From NCBI RefSeq assembly GCF_000527035.1, contig NZ_AZUK01000001.1:2554001-2618000 (forward strand): a stretch of 64,000 nucleotides of DNA, written 5' to 3'. The translations under genes were made by a program, and so were the position numbers. Origin of the DNA: Tolumonas lignilytica. GTDB lineage: Bacteria; Pseudomonadota; Gammaproteobacteria; Enterobacterales; Aeromonadaceae. The notes under the pieces were generated by a model. The model did no database searches and was not told the origin of the DNA. It was given only the letters and a program-made list of their open reading frames with translations. This document shows positions 35,562 through 47,248 of the stretch, one piece after another (the stretch's first letter is position 1; each line of letters begins with the position of its first letter).

Positions 35562-36878
35562 ATGCCAATAATTATTGTTGCGCTCGGAGTCGCCTTGTTA
35601 CTCCTGCTGATGTTACGTTTTAAACTCAATGGATTTTTGGCTCTGCTACTGGTGGCGCTGGCCGTAGGGCTGATGGAGGGCATGCCGATTGCCAAAGTGA
35701 TGGCTTCGGTTAAAAACGGGGTCGGAGGAACACTGGGCAGTCTGGCGCTGGTATTAGCATTTGGTGCCATGCTGGGCAAACTGATGGCCGATTGTGGTGG
35801 TGCGCAACGCATTGCGACAACATTGATCGCCTGGTTTGGCGTAAAACGCATTCAGTGGGCGGTGGTGCTTACCGGATTTGTGGTCGGATTTGCACTATTT
35901 TATGAGGTTGGCTTTGTGCTGATGATCCCGCTGGTCTTCACCATTGCGGCATCAGCGCGTATTCCTTTGCTTTATATCGGGGTGCCGATGGCGGCTGCAC
36001 TGTCAGTGACGCATGGTTTCCTGCCGCCACACCCTGGTCCGACAGCGATTGCGGCAGTGTATGGCGCTGATATGGGTAAGACGCTGTTATACGGAATTAT
36101 TCTGGCAGTTCCTACCGTGATTATTGCAGGCCCGATGTTTGCGATGACGCTGAAGAAAATGGATAAACCTATTCCAGCCGGTTTATATAATCCGAAAGTT
36201 TTTACTGAGGAAGAGATGCCGGGTTTTGGCGTGAGCGTTTTTACCGCACTGGTCCCGGTTATTCTGATGGCGGTGCAGGCGATTGCCAAGATGACCCTGC
36301 CAGCCAGTTCTGCCATTCTGGGTTATACCGGCTTTTTCGGTGACCCGGTCATCGCGACCATGTTGTCCGTGCTGATTGCCATTTTCACATTTGGTCTGCA
36401 TCGCGGCAAAGAGATGAAAGAGGTGATGGGAACCATCTCTGAGTCTATCAGTGCGATTGCGATGATTATTCTGGTCATCGGTGGTGGTGGTGCGTTTAAA
36501 CAGGTACTGGTCGATAGTGGCGTGGACAAATATATCGCGGCCATGATGCATGCCAGCGGGGTATCGCCCATCATTCTGGCTTGGGGCGTCGCGGCTGTGC
36601 TGCGTTTGGCGCTGGGTTCAGCCACGGTGGCGGCGATGACCACCGCCGGTATTGTGGCGCCTATCATTGCCACGACAGGGGTTAGCCCGGAGTTAATGGT
36701 GATTGCTACCGGAGCGGGCAGTGTGATTTTCTCGCACGTTAATGATCCGGGTTTCTGGATTTTCAAAGAGTATTTCAACCTGTCGATCCCTGAAACGTTT
36801 AAATCTTGGTCGATTCTGGAAACGCTGATTGCGATTTGTGGACTGGCCGGAACGCTGTTACTCAGTCATATGATTTGA
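35562..36878 (+). CDS. gntT: Gluconate permease GntT (GntP family)
   Basis: This H+/gluconate symporter of the inner membrane has 438 residues, exactly the E. coli GntT length, and about 12-14 hydrophobic segments. Family signatures include FGAMLGKLMADCGGAQRIATTLI, HGFLPPHPGPTAIA, IGGGGAFKQVLVDSGVDKYIA and SVIFSHVNDPGFWIFKEYF. ATG 35562 is chosen because AGGAG is seven bases upstream; the open frame to 35346 is a chance extension through the operators. Confidence 0.95.
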   Translation: MPIIIVALGVALLLLLMLRFKLNGFLALLLVALAVGLMEGMPIAKVMASVKNGVGGTLGSLALVLAFGAMLGKLMADCGGAQRIATTLIAWFGVKRIQWAVVLTGFVVGFALFYEVGFVLMIPLVFTIAASARIPLLYIGVPMAAALSVTHGFLPPHPGPTAIAAVYGADMGKTLLYGIILAVPTVIIAGPMFAMTLKKMDKPIPAGLYNPKVFTEEEMPGFGVSVFTALVPVILMAVQAIAKMTLPASSAILGYTGFFGDPVIATMLSVLIAIFTFGLHRGKEMKEVMGTISESISAIAMIILVIGGGGAFKQVLVDSGVDKYIAAMMHASGVSPIILAWGVAAVLRLALGSATVAAMTTAGIVAPIIATTGVSPELMVIATGAGSVIFSHVNDPGFWIFKEYFNLSIPETFKSWSILETLIAICGLAGTLLLSHMI

Positions 36879-36892
36879 TTTGTAGGATTTTG

Positions 36893-36920
36893 AGGGCATC
36901 CGCTAGCGGATGCCCTTTCT
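36893..36920 (+). terminator. Terminator of gntT
   Basis: AGGGCATCCGCT and its exact complement AGCGGATGCCCT form a strong stem, followed by TTCTC. Confidence 0.75.
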
Positions 36921-36925
36921 CTTGC

Positions 36926-36954
36926 TTGACCCGGAACGGTTCTATCAATACGCT
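36926..36954 (+). promoter_or_regulatory. Candidate promoter of the TerC-family gene
   Basis: TTGACC and TACGCT are 17 bp apart. Transcription from here would give a leader of about 190 nt (to 37151) containing a GACGA-N6-TCGTC hairpin and an eight-T tract. I do not recognise a known riboswitch in it. Confidence 0.4.
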
Positions 36955-37151
36955 AGTGTCGTCTGGTTAACCAATGAGGCCCTCTATGGACGATAGCAGT
37001 CGTCACTCGGACTACTATTCAGCTAATTTCTGTTTTTTTTATTCTTTCCCCATCGATTCAGATCATCCAGCTATATCGATTGAATTTTTATCGACTTGCG
37101 ATCATCAATTCGTAAAACGGAATGCGTACTCTATCGGGTCGGAGGCGCAAC

Positions 37152-38708
37152 ATGTTTGAATGGATGCTTGACCCCACCGTGTGGCTGGGGTTATTGACAC
37201 TGGTTGTACTGGAAATCGTACTCGGTATCGACAATTTATTATTTATAGCCATTCTGGCTGAAAAATTACCACCGGAACAACGTGATAAAGCCCGTTATTA
37301 CGGTCTGGCCATGGCGCTGTTAATGCGCTTCGTATTGCTGGCTGGGTTATCACACATGGTGAGTTTTACCCAGCCACTGTTTACGCTGCTAGCGATACCG
37401 CTTTCGGGCCGGGATTTGATTTTGCTAACCGGGGGCTTTTTCCTGCTGTTTAAGGCGACCCGTGAATTGCATGGCCGGATTGAAGGTGTCATCCACAGTG
37501 ATGATCAGAAAAATGTGTATCTGGGTTTTTGGGTTGTTGTAACACAAATCGTCGTGTTGGATGCGGTCTTCTCGCTGGACGCCGTGATCACGGCGGTAGG
37601 CATGTCCGACCATCTGGTCGTGATGATGGTTGCGGTGACAATTGCCATCCTGATCATGATGTGGGCCAGCAAACCGCTGACACTGTTCATCAACCGCCAT
37701 CCGACCTTAGTGATCCTCTGCCTTGGCTTCCTGTTGATGATCGGCTTCAGTCTGATGGCCGATGGTCTGGGTTTCCACGTTCCCAAAGGCTATCTCTATG
37801 CCGCCATTGGTTTCTCGATCCTGATTGAATTCTTTAATCAACTGGCCCGGGCTAATCAGGAAAAACTGTTTAAAGGCAAGCTGCGCCGTCGCGAACGTAC
37901 CGCTGAAATGGTCATGAGTTTGCTGGGGGCGAAACAAGAACAGCTTCAGCATCAGAATGAGGATCAGGAGCATATCTCGCAGAAACCGGAAGCTGTGTTC
38001 AGCGAAGAAGAAAAAGACATGGTATCGCGGGTATTACAACTGTCGTCATTACCGATCCGGGCTGTCATGACGGTACGCCGTGATATCGAAATGTTGGATC
38101 TCACCGCGCCTTACCAGGATATTTTACAACTGCTGGCGCAGACACCACATTCGAGACTGGTAGCGACCCGGGACAATAATCGCGATGCACCACTGGGTAT
38201 CATTCGCAAGCGTGATGTATTGGCGCAACTGCTGGAAGATAAAAGCCTGCGGGTGGAATCGCTGATCCAGCCGGCGCTGTGTTTACCGGAAACGATCTCT
38301 GTGCTGAATGCTCTGGAACAATTCCGTCAGGCAAAAAACTATCTGGCCTTTGTGGTCGATGAGTTTGGTAATTTTGAAGGGCTGGTTTCTATCCGCGATA
38401 TTATGGAGGAGATCGCCGGTAAGTTGCCGGAAACGGGTGAAGAAGAATCAGAATATGTCATGCTGGCACCGGGTAGTTTCCGGGTGAGTGGTGATATGTT
38501 GTTAAGTGATCTGCAGCGGGAGCTGGCATTCCCGGCGGCGGCAACGGAACATTATCATACTCTGGCGGGTTGGTTGCTGGAGTGGCTACAACGGTTACCC
38601 ATTATTGATGAAGTCATCGAATACGAGGGCTGGCAGATCACGGTGACAGATATTCGTGCACACCGGATTGAGTCGGTCTGGCTGACGCGTCAACAATCAG
38701 AAGAATAA
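37152..38708 (+). CDS. yoaE: TerC/CBS/CorC-domain inner-membrane protein (YoaE type)
   Basis: The 518-residue protein has a TerC-like membrane domain (about 1-240; [39 protein letters not shown] with the conserved acidic residues), a CBS pair (about 300-425; [16 protein letters not shown]) and a C-terminal CorC/HlyC domain. Length and order match E. coli YoaE. TerC-family proteins are connected to metal ion export or metalation; the ion here is unknown. ATG 37152 has GGAGG seven bases upstream. Confidence 0.88.
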   Translation: MFEWMLDPTVWLGLLTLVVLEIVLGIDNLLFIAILAEKLPPEQRDKARYYGLAMALLMRFVLLAGLSHMVSFTQPLFTLLAIPLSGRDLILLTGGFFLLFKATRELHGRIEGVIHSDDQKNVYLGFWVVVTQIVVLDAVFSLDAVITAVGMSDHLVVMMVAVTIAILIMMWASKPLTLFINRHPTLVILCLGFLLMIGFSLMADGLGFHVPKGYLYAAIGFSILIEFFNQLARANQEKLFKGKLRRRERTAEMVMSLLGAKQEQLQHQNEDQEHISQKPEAVFSEEEKDMVSRVLQLSSLPIRAVMTVRRDIEMLDLTAPYQDILQLLAQTPHSRLVATRDNNRDAPLGIIRKRDVLAQLLEDKSLRVESLIQPALCLPETISVLNALEQFRQAKNYLAFVVDEFGNFEGLVSIRDIMEEIAGKLPETGEEESEYVMLAPGSFRVSGDMLLSDLQRELAFPAAATEHYHTLAGWLLEWLQRLPIIDEVIEYEGWQITVTDIRAHRIESVWLTRQQSEE

Positions 38709-38723
38709 CCATAAATTGGAATC

Positions 38724-40499
38724 ATGATGACGAAATTGACACAACGCTGGCAACAAGTCAGTCAATATCTGGCTGATGGGCGAGATACGCTGCTGGCAGT
38801 AGAAACGGCGCTGCAACAGAAAGATAACTGTGGGAACTGGTTGAGCTGGCTGCTGCCTTCACTCTTGGGCTTACTGTTTGTGCTGCAAAACCCGTTACTG
38901 TACGGCATGGCCCCCGCCTACGATGCCTCGTTATTTGCCACGATGGGAAAAATGTGGGCCGACGGCGGTGTGCTGTATCGAGACATGATTGATATCAAGG
39001 GGCCCGTGATTTTCCTGCTGGATGCCATCGGCTATGCTGCGGGCGGTTTTCAGGGGATCTGGTTACTGGAAACCATTTTGCTGATCTGGGGGCTGAATGC
39101 ACTCTACCGGACGTTGGCATTATGGGGCGTTGCGCCATTAAGCCGGCTGGCGGGGATGCTGGCTTGGTTGTGCTTGTATGCCTACCGTTATTACTACGGC
39201 AACATGACCGAAGACTATACCTTCTGTCTCGGGCTGATTGCGCAATATTACTTTGTTCGCATGTTGCTGGCGGTGCATTTCCGCTGGCAGGATGCGCTGA
39301 TCCCGGCGTTTACCTTTGGCCTGATTGCCATGCTGCGCATGAACAATGCCGCCATGTGGTGTGGCTACTATTTTGCACTGTTTGTCTATTGGCTATGGCA
39401 ACGACGCTGGCAGGATGCCGTGAAGCTGACAATCAGTGGCATTGTCGGATTAATGATCGTGGTGCTGCCATTATTGGCCTATTTTATTTGGCACGGCGTG
39501 CTGAAAGATTTCTGGTTCTATTCGTTCGGAATTTTCTTTGGTAACAGCTATGGTAATGGCCATTCGCTGATGGTCGGTTTCCTTGGCTTAGCCAGAACCG
39601 GGTTACTGTTACTGCTGCCCGTATTGATTGCACTGGTTTGGCAACAGCGAACAGAAAGTGGAACGCAGCGGCCATGGGGTGCCTTAGTAGCAACACAGCT
39701 AGCAGGAATCATCATGGGGATCGTGGCCAATTCGGTTTCCGGACATACGTATGAACATTATGAGATCCTGTTTTTTACCTCGGCTATTTTGATCCTGCCG
39801 ATGGTGATTCAGGTTGCTCGCAGTGGGGGAATGGCAGGGCAGATCGGACATCAGCGGATGCAGCAGGCTGGCATCGTGACCTTGTTGCTGCTGGTAGGTT
39901 ATATATTGGCCCAGCATATCATTTTTACCTGGTCGCGCTTCGAGTCACCGATCCCTAAACTGAGTCATGAGCTGACGGTGAGTTTGGCTGCCAGTATCAT
40001 CGTTACCATGGTGGTAGTTGGCGGCTGGCTGATGAGTCGTGGTCGTCAGCTTTATTTACCGGCCATGTCATTACTGGTGGTACTGAGCGTTCTCATGCTG
40101 GTGTTGCCGCTGGAGCGAGGCTTGATCAAAGGTCGTCCGTTTGATGATGTGTCGGCACAAATGGTCAATTACATTAAGGCGAATAGCAGCTACAACGACC
40201 TGATCTGGGTGGATGGGGTCGTTCCGCAATATTATGTCTGGACGGAACGCCGACCTGCGTCTTCTTATCTTTTCTTTGATAATGTCACGCCGCCCTATGA
40301 TGTGCGCACGCGTATGGTTGACGATCTGAAGCGTAATAAACCGAAGTTTATCATCGTCAAATTGACACGAATGGAAACGGTGATGGGAGGGAAAGATAAA
40401 GACAGTACCCCGTCTTTTATCAATTATTACCGCTACATCACGGAAGCCTATCAACCGGTGTCTGCTGATTTGCCGCGGCTCTATCAACTTAAACCATGA
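38724..40499 (+). CDS. GT-C type integral membrane glycosyltransferase-like protein
   Basis: The 591-residue protein has about ten hydrophobic segments and a periplasmic-facing first loop with PAYDASLFATMGKMWADGGVLYRDMIDIKGP, the acidic pattern of polyprenyl-phosphate-dependent GT-C enzymes (GT39/ArnT-like). The C-terminal soluble part ends with KFIIVKL...FINYYRYI. The acceptor and sugar are unknown. It lies 15 bp after the TerC gene and may be cotranscribed. Confidence 0.72.
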   Translation: MMTKLTQRWQQVSQYLADGRDTLLAVETALQQKDNCGNWLSWLLPSLLGLLFVLQNPLLYGMAPAYDASLFATMGKMWADGGVLYRDMIDIKGPVIFLLDAIGYAAGGFQGIWLLETILLIWGLNALYRTLALWGVAPLSRLAGMLAWLCLYAYRYYYGNMTEDYTFCLGLIAQYYFVRMLLAVHFRWQDALIPAFTFGLIAMLRMNNAAMWCGYYFALFVYWLWQRRWQDAVKLTISGIVGLMIVVLPLLAYFIWHGVLKDFWFYSFGIFFGNSYGNGHSLMVGFLGLARTGLLLLLPVLIALVWQQRTESGTQRPWGALVATQLAGIIMGIVANSVSGHTYEHYEILFFTSAILILPMVIQVARSGGMAGQIGHQRMQQAGIVTLLLLVGYILAQHIIFTWSRFESPIPKLSHELTVSLAASIIVTMVVVGGWLMSRGRQLYLPAMSLLVVLSVLMLVLPLERGLIKGRPFDDVSAQMVNYIKANSSYNDLIWVDGVVPQYYVWTERRPASSYLFFDNVTPPYDVRTRMVDDLKRNKPKFIIVKLTRMETVMGGKDKDSTPSFINYYRYITEAYQPVSADLPRLYQLKP

Positions 40500-40510
40500 T
40501 GAATAGATAA

Positions 40511-40540
40511 AACAAAACGGCCCTTTCGGGCCGTTTTGTT
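40511..40540. terminator. Bidirectional terminator
   Basis: AACAAAACGGCCC and GGGCCGTTTTGTT form a perfect 13-bp stem with a TTTC loop. It serves the glycosyltransferase gene on the plus strand and the ATP-grasp gene on the minus strand. Confidence 0.9.
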
Positions 40541-41515
40541 TTACGGTTGTAACACGCCGAAATTATCCATCGCATATTTCACGCGCTCAGCCACACTCAT
40601 ACGTTTGATATCAGTGTCGGCCATTTTTTCTATTTTCCGTACCCGGGGTAATAAGCCTGCACCATTGGCAATCTGAATTGACAGACCTGGACGTGCATTT
40701 AATTCCAGCAGCAATGGCCCGCGCTTTTTATCCAATACAATGTCGGTTCCGATATAACCAAGGCCGGACATCTCATAGCAGGCAGCAGACAGATTCAGCA
40801 GTTTTTCCCAATGTGGCACTTGCAACTCGTACAGGTCGCGTCCTGTATCCGGATGATAGCGCATCGGACTATTGTATTGTACGGCCCGCAGTGCCTTACC
40901 GGTACGCAGACAAAGACCTACCCCGACAGCGCCTTGGTGCAGGTTTGCCTTACCATCCGACGATGCCGTGGATAGACGCATCATCGCCATTACAGGAAAG
41001 CCTTTGAAAATGATGACGCGGGTATCAGGCACACCTTCATAGGAGTAACCATCAAATACGTCGTCGAACATGATCAGGTCTTCAACCAGTACAAAGTCAG
41101 GTTTGCCGCCTAATGAGAACAAACCGGCCAGAATATTGGTGATATGGCGTTCCAGATCATTGGTGGTACAGCTACTGCCGTTGGGTTTGTAATACAGACC
41201 ATCTGCATGGCGCATGATGACCAGAATACCTTTTCCCCCTGAGCCACGGGCTGGCTTGATACAAAAGCCCGGCCATTCTTTCACCATTTCAGCAATCTTG
41301 GTGACTTCATGCTGATGTTGTATGGTGCCGATCAATTTCGGCACCGTGACACCCGCATCGACGGCAATGCGTTTTGTTTTCAGTTTGTTATCGACCAATG
41401 GGTATAACGAGCGCGGATTATAGCGCCCGATATAACTGACATTGCGCTGGTTCATGCCCATGATGCCGAGCTTGCCCAGTTTGAATGGTGAGGTGTACTT
41501 CTCAAAAAACCACAT
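40541..41515 (-). CDS. RimK-like ATP-grasp ligase (alpha-L-glutamate ligase-like)
   Basis: The 324-residue protein is an ATP-grasp enzyme: FCIKPARGSGGKGILVI (nucleotide-binding lysine and glycine loop), and GTDIVLDKKRGPLLLELNARPGLSIQIAN (metal-binding Glu/Asn). The family joins amino acids or peptides to carboxylates; the substrate is unknown. ATG 41515 is chosen (MWFFEKYTSPFKLGKLGIMGMNQRN is the family start), four bases after the stop of the upstream membrane gene. It is the last gene of a three-gene unit with a periplasmic protease and a 7TM protein. Confidence 0.85.
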   Translation of the reverse strand: MWFFEKYTSPFKLGKLGIMGMNQRNVSYIGRYNPRSLYPLVDNKLKTKRIAVDAGVTVPKLIGTIQHQHEVTKIAEMVKEWPGFCIKPARGSGGKGILVIMRHADGLYYKPNGSSCTTNDLERHITNILAGLFSLGGKPDFVLVEDLIMFDDVFDGYSYEGVPDTRVIIFKGFPVMAMMRLSTASSDGKANLHQGAVGVGLCLRTGKALRAVQYNSPMRYHPDTGRDLYELQVPHWEKLLNLSAACYEMSGLGYIGTDIVLDKKRGPLLLELNARPGLSIQIANGAGLLPRVRKIEKMADTDIKRMSVAERVKYAMDNFGVLQP

Positions 41516-41519
41516 GGCA

Positions 41520-43031
41520 TTACTTCTTATGCAGTTCATCGGCTAATGGTTTGAAGCGTTTCAGCTCAGACAAACGATAGCCAGTGTAGTTACCCATCAG
41601 CAAGACAGTTGCCATGATGATCAGCTGTAACCCCAGGAAGTTAAAGGTCAGATGCTGGATCAGGCCGTTGTTCATGGCCAGATAGGCCATTATTGCGACC
41701 AGCAATGAGCCACCACCTTGTTTGAATACCTCTTTCGGGCCTTCTTCTTCCCACAGGATCGACATACGTTCGATAGTCCAGGAAAGAATGATCATCGGGA
41801 AGAAGGTAATTTTCATCCCCTGGGTAATGCCCAATTTATAGGTCAGTACCGACAGGCCACCGATAATACAGATAACGGTAATGATGATGGCCGAGATACG
41901 GGCGACCAGCAGCAGGTTCAGTTTCGATAGCCAGGAGCGGATCACTAAACCCACACCGACGATGCTGAGGAAGCCCAGCAGACCGGTTAATAACTGGGTC
42001 TGCAGGAATGCCACCGCGATCAGAACGGGCATGAACGTACCTGAGGTGCGCAAGCCACAGATAATCCGCAGGAAGACCACCACCATGACGCCGATCGGGA
42101 TCAGCAGGATACCTTTAAACAGAGCCTGCTCTTCAACCGGTAACATATCTACCGAGAAATTCAGCAGTTCGGTATGTTCAAATTTGGCTTGTAGTGCCTT
42201 ACTGACCGGAACCATTTTCTTGATGATCGAGAACGAAACCTGAGATTTACTGGCTCCGGTCACATCCAATAATGGTACGGAGTTGTATTCCCACAACAAC
42301 AGGTTATCAGGACGCCCCTGAACACCGGTGACCGGGTCAAATAAATCATATTTATCACCGTTGAACACCTGAACGTAATCAACCAGTCGTTGACGACGGC
42401 GGCCATCTTCCAGATTCAAGGCACGAACCACGCGCGCAGGAATATCAGCCTGATTCAGGATTTCGACTAGCAGATAAGCCGGTTTTTTGTTCTGTTCCAG
42501 TAAGGCTGCATTCTGGGCCTGGATCTGAAACTCTTTGACGATTTCACGAGTCAGGGTAAAAGCATCGGCGGAACGACTTTTGGCTGCCGTCAGAATTTGA
42601 TTGATGGCAAAGGCGATCGGCTGTTTTTCCAGCGACTTATCAATCGGCGGTATGGTTGTGGGTAAGGCTTTGGCATAAGGGTCGCTGAGCATATCCGCAC
42701 GGTAGTAAAGCTCCTGATGTCCGGTTGCACTGCTGATAGACCATTCAGCGCGAGCCACCCCATCTTTGGTGACAAAAGAGAGACCATAACCTGGGCTTGC
42801 CGTATTTTCGCCGACACGCGTAAAGCCTTCTTGTGTGTCAGGAACAGCCAGTGACGCAATGACTGGGCCGCCATTGGCATCAAACTCGACTTTTGCTTCT
42901 GCTGACCAGACATTGCGGTATTCACCCGGCCACAAGGGAACATTGAAAGCCAAATGACGATATGCCACTAAAGCGAGCCCTATGATATAGAGCAGCGCGA
43001 CAACAATATAAAACGGGCGGCGTGAGACCAT
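41520..43031 (-). CDS. Inactive transglutaminase-like / 7TM membrane protein
   Basis: The 503-residue protein has an N-terminal membrane anchor (about 8-27), a large periplasmic part and seven hydrophobic segments (about 305-495). Residues 140-260 align with a transglutaminase fold (AYLLVEILNQADIPARVVRAL, VDYVQVFNGDKYDLFDP), but the catalytic Cys and His positions are not occupied by Cys and His, so it should be inactive. Such proteins are known to occur with RimK-like ligases and retropepsin-like proteases. It lies five bases after the protease gene. Confidence 0.85.
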   Translation of the reverse strand: MVSRRPFYIVVALLYIIGLALVAYRHLAFNVPLWPGEYRNVWSAEAKVEFDANGGPVIASLAVPDTQEGFTRVGENTASPGYGLSFVTKDGVARAEWSISSATGHQELYYRADMLSDPYAKALPTTIPPIDKSLEKQPIAFAINQILTAAKSRSADAFTLTREIVKEFQIQAQNAALLEQNKKPAYLLVEILNQADIPARVVRALNLEDGRRRQRLVDYVQVFNGDKYDLFDPVTGVQGRPDNLLLWEYNSVPLLDVTGASKSQVSFSIIKKMVPVSKALQAKFEHTELLNFSVDMLPVEEQALFKGILLIPIGVMVVVFLRIICGLRTSGTFMPVLIAVAFLQTQLLTGLLGFLSIVGVGLVIRSWLSKLNLLLVARISAIIITVICIIGGLSVLTYKLGITQGMKITFFPMIILSWTIERMSILWEEEGPKEVFKQGGGSLLVAIMAYLAMNNGLIQHLTFNFLGLQLIIMATVLLMGNYTGYRLSELKRFKPLADELHKK

Positions 43032-43036
43032 GATAG

Positions 43037-44146
43037 TTACTGCTTATCCTTGTTGACATCGGAAGTCGTTGCAGCTGCTGAGCTGGCTTTAACGGGTTCA
43101 GCATCTGCCGGGAGGGCTGTTTTTACAGGTTCTTTACTCGGTTTTTTTAAATCAACGGTCGGCTTCACGTCTGAAACGGAATCATTTTTTGGTGTCTCTT
43201 TCTTCAGACTGCTGTCTGTTGCAGAGACTGCATTTCCTGATTCGTCTTTGACGGGTACTTTTTTGACCGTTAGAACTTTATCACCTTCTTTGACGGTGTT
43301 GGCCGCGTTGTTGGTTTTCGTTTCGGTTTCGCTTGCTTTCAGGTTTTTGACGACCTGGAGCTGTTTAGGTTTTGCTGAGGCTTGAACCGCATCAGCTACT
43401 TTAGGTTTGCCTTGCACGTTTTCACGGGCAACGTCGACAACGGCCACATCTTTCATGAATTCACGACCCAATAGTACCGGGAAATCCATATTGGAACGGT
43501 CGGTTAAACTGAAGTCAGCTTTCTCTGTTACTGAACCCAGACGAATGGTCATACGCACAATTGGACGATCTTCCAGACCATTTGCCTGACGGATACGAAT
43601 GTATTTTACAAAGGGCACTTCAACATTGATTTCTTTGCCGCCATCGATTGGCATGATGAATTTAACCCAACGACGGCCTTCACGTTCAAACACGGTAACA
43701 TCGTGGGCGCTGATGGAGGAGGTCGTGGCCCCGGTATCCACACGGCTCATAAAATTACCGTTGGCTTCTTCAACATAAATCCATTCCGTTTCGCCGAGGA
43801 TCATCTTACCGTCAGGTGTGGTTTTACCTGGTTCGGCAGGGATACATGATTCAGCACTTTCTTTTTTGTTTGATTTTTTATATAGCGCAGGCTGTGAAAC
43901 TGGGGTCAGTTGCTTGCCGAGTTGTTGCTGCAGATTCTTGATTTCATTCAGCTGTTTGGCTGTGTGGCCTTGCTGATCAAGTAACATGCTGAGGCGCGTA
44001 TTCAGTTGATTGGTTGCATCCGCTTGTTGTTTTAACTGTTGAACTACTGCTTCGCAGCTGGCTCCGGTGGCCTCGTTGGCTAATACATATCCAGAGAACA
44101 GACTCAATGTGAGCAGGGATAAACCCGGTAATGCTTTCTTAATCAT
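43037..44146 (-). CDS. Periplasmic retropepsin-like protease (often named ATP-dependent zinc protease)
   Basis: The 369-residue product has a signal peptide (cut near Ala23), a coiled-coil stretch (about 32-80), and a retropepsin-like domain (about 117-240) with the aspartic-protease motif D137-T-G-A-T-T-S-S and the later DFPVLLGREF motif. The last 120 residues are low complexity, rich in K, D, S, A and T. Annotation as a zinc protease is historical; the motif seen is that of an aspartic protease. It is the first gene of the unit with the 7TM protein and ATP-grasp ligase. Confidence 0.82.
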   Translation of the reverse strand: MIKKALPGLSLLTLSLFSGYVLANEATGASCEAVVQQLKQQADATNQLNTRLSMLLDQQGHTAKQLNEIKNLQQQLGKQLTPVSQPALYKKSNKKESAESCIPAEPGKTTPDGKMILGETEWIYVEEANGNFMSRVDTGATTSSISAHDVTVFEREGRRWVKFIMPIDGGKEINVEVPFVKYIRIRQANGLEDRPIVRMTIRLGSVTEKADFSLTDRSNMDFPVLLGREFMKDVAVVDVARENVQGKPKVADAVQASAKPKQLQVVKNLKASETETKTNNAANTVKEGDKVLTVKKVPVKDESGNAVSATDSSLKKETPKNDSVSDVKPTVDLKKPSKEPVKTALPADAEPVKASSAAATTSDVNKDKQ

Positions 44147-44210
44147 GGTATAGGTTCGATCTGGTTAACAAAAAATTGATGTAAGTTTATATCAGATAAC
44201 AATCAGGGGA

Positions 44211-45973
<1,763 letters not shown>

Positions 45974-46069
45974 TTAGCAGATATCCCGCCGGAGGTCAGT
46001 GTTATCCCATGACGTTCTCTAAGGTTATCGTTAAGATAGGCTATGACGTCTTGAAAGACAGGATCGGTT

Positions 46070-47248
46070 GTGGAACAGAATTCGACGCATTTTGATATCG
46101 CAGTGGTTGGTGGTGGCATGGTAGGCGCTGCTGCAGCCTGTCTGCTGGCTCAGCAAGGCTGGCAAATTGCGGTGATTGAGCAGGCGGAGCCAGAACCGTA
46201 TGCACCGGAACAAGCCATGGATTTGCGGGTTTCAGCCATCAGCCCGGCCTCGGTGAGTTTATTGCAACAAGCTGGTGTCTGGGAGGCAATCACGGCCATG
46301 CGAGTGTGCGCCTACAAAGAACTGGCGACCTGGGAAATTGCGGGGCTGGAAACGCATTTTACCGCTCAGGAGGCGGGGATTGCCGAGCTGGGGTTTATTG
46401 TTGAGAACCGGTTGATCCAACTGGCGTTATGGCAGCAATTGCAACAGTTCCCCAATGTGCAGTTATTGTATCCGGCCCAGATCAGCGCGTTATCGCAACA
46501 TGATACGCAGGCATCGCTTTCCTTAACTAATGGTCAGACAATCACGGCCTCCTGGTTGCTGGCGGCAGATGGTGCCCACTCTAAATTGCGTTCACTGGCC
46601 AACATTGGTATCACGCGCTGGGATTACCGACAGGACTGTCTCTTGATCAATGTGGATTTAGAGGCTGACGCGCCGGAAATTACCTGGCAGCAGTTTTATC
46701 CGGCTGGACCGCGCGCGTTCCTGCCACTGGCCGGGAAAAAGGGATCACTCGTTTGGTACGACACTCCGGCCCGTATTGCGCAGTTGGCTGCATTATCTCC
46801 GGCACAGCTTGAAAAAGAGGTCAGGCGGCATTTCCCGGCACAATTACCGGCTTGCAAGGTGACGCACAGCGGCTGTTTTCCACTGACGCGTCGTCATGCG
46901 CAGCACTATTATCAGCAGCGGGTGATTTTACTGGGTGATGCCGCACACACCATTCATCCGCTGGCCGGGCAAGGGGTGAATCTGGGATTTAAAGACGTCG
47001 CCTGTCTGGTCAAACTCTGGCAAAACGCCCGGCAAACAGCGCAGGGCTTTGGTTTGGCAGAGTTGAAAGAGTATGAACAGCAACGCCTGTGCGACAACAC
47101 GATGATGCAGTCGGCGATGGATCTCTTTTATGCCGGATTCCGCGTGCAACATGCGCCCGTAAAAGTGCTGCGCAATCTGCTGCTGTTGGCTGCTGAAAAC
47201 GCAGGCTGGCTGAAACAGAAAGCACTGCGTTATGCGTTAGGACTGTAA
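46070..47248 (+). CDS. ubiF: 3-demethoxyubiquinol 3-hydroxylase UbiF
   Basis: UbiF adds the C6 hydroxyl in ubiquinone biosynthesis. The 392-residue flavoprotein has the FAD dinucleotide motif VVGGGMVGAAAA at the start, the DG motif LAADGAHS, and GDAAHTIHPLAGQGVNLGFKDV. Segments ETWE-like (ELATWE), STWQQF-like (ITWQQFYPAGPRAFLPL) and LVWYDTPARI fit UbiF better than UbiH or UbiI. The start is GTG 46070. The last 12 bp overlap the convergent LysR gene. Confidence 0.88.
   Translation: MEQNSTHFDIAVVGGGMVGAAAACLLAQQGWQIAVIEQAEPEPYAPEQAMDLRVSAISPASVSLLQQAGVWEAITAMRVCAYKELATWEIAGLETHFTAQEAGIAELGFIVENRLIQLALWQQLQQFPNVQLLYPAQISALSQHDTQASLSLTNGQTITASWLLAADGAHSKLRSLANIGITRWDYRQDCLLINVDLEADAPEITWQQFYPAGPRAFLPLAGKKGSLVWYDTPARIAQLAALSPAQLEKEVRRHFPAQLPACKVTHSGCFPLTRRHAQHYYQQRVILLGDAAHTIHPLAGQGVNLGFKDVACLVKLWQNARQTAQGFGLAELKEYEQQRLCDNTMMQSAMDLFYAGFRVQHAPVKVLRNLLLLAAENAGWLKQKALRYALGL

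Noticed and set aside
36955-37151. yybP-ykoY manganese riboswitch before the TerC gene
   Set aside because: The conserved loops of that motif could not be recognised in the leader.
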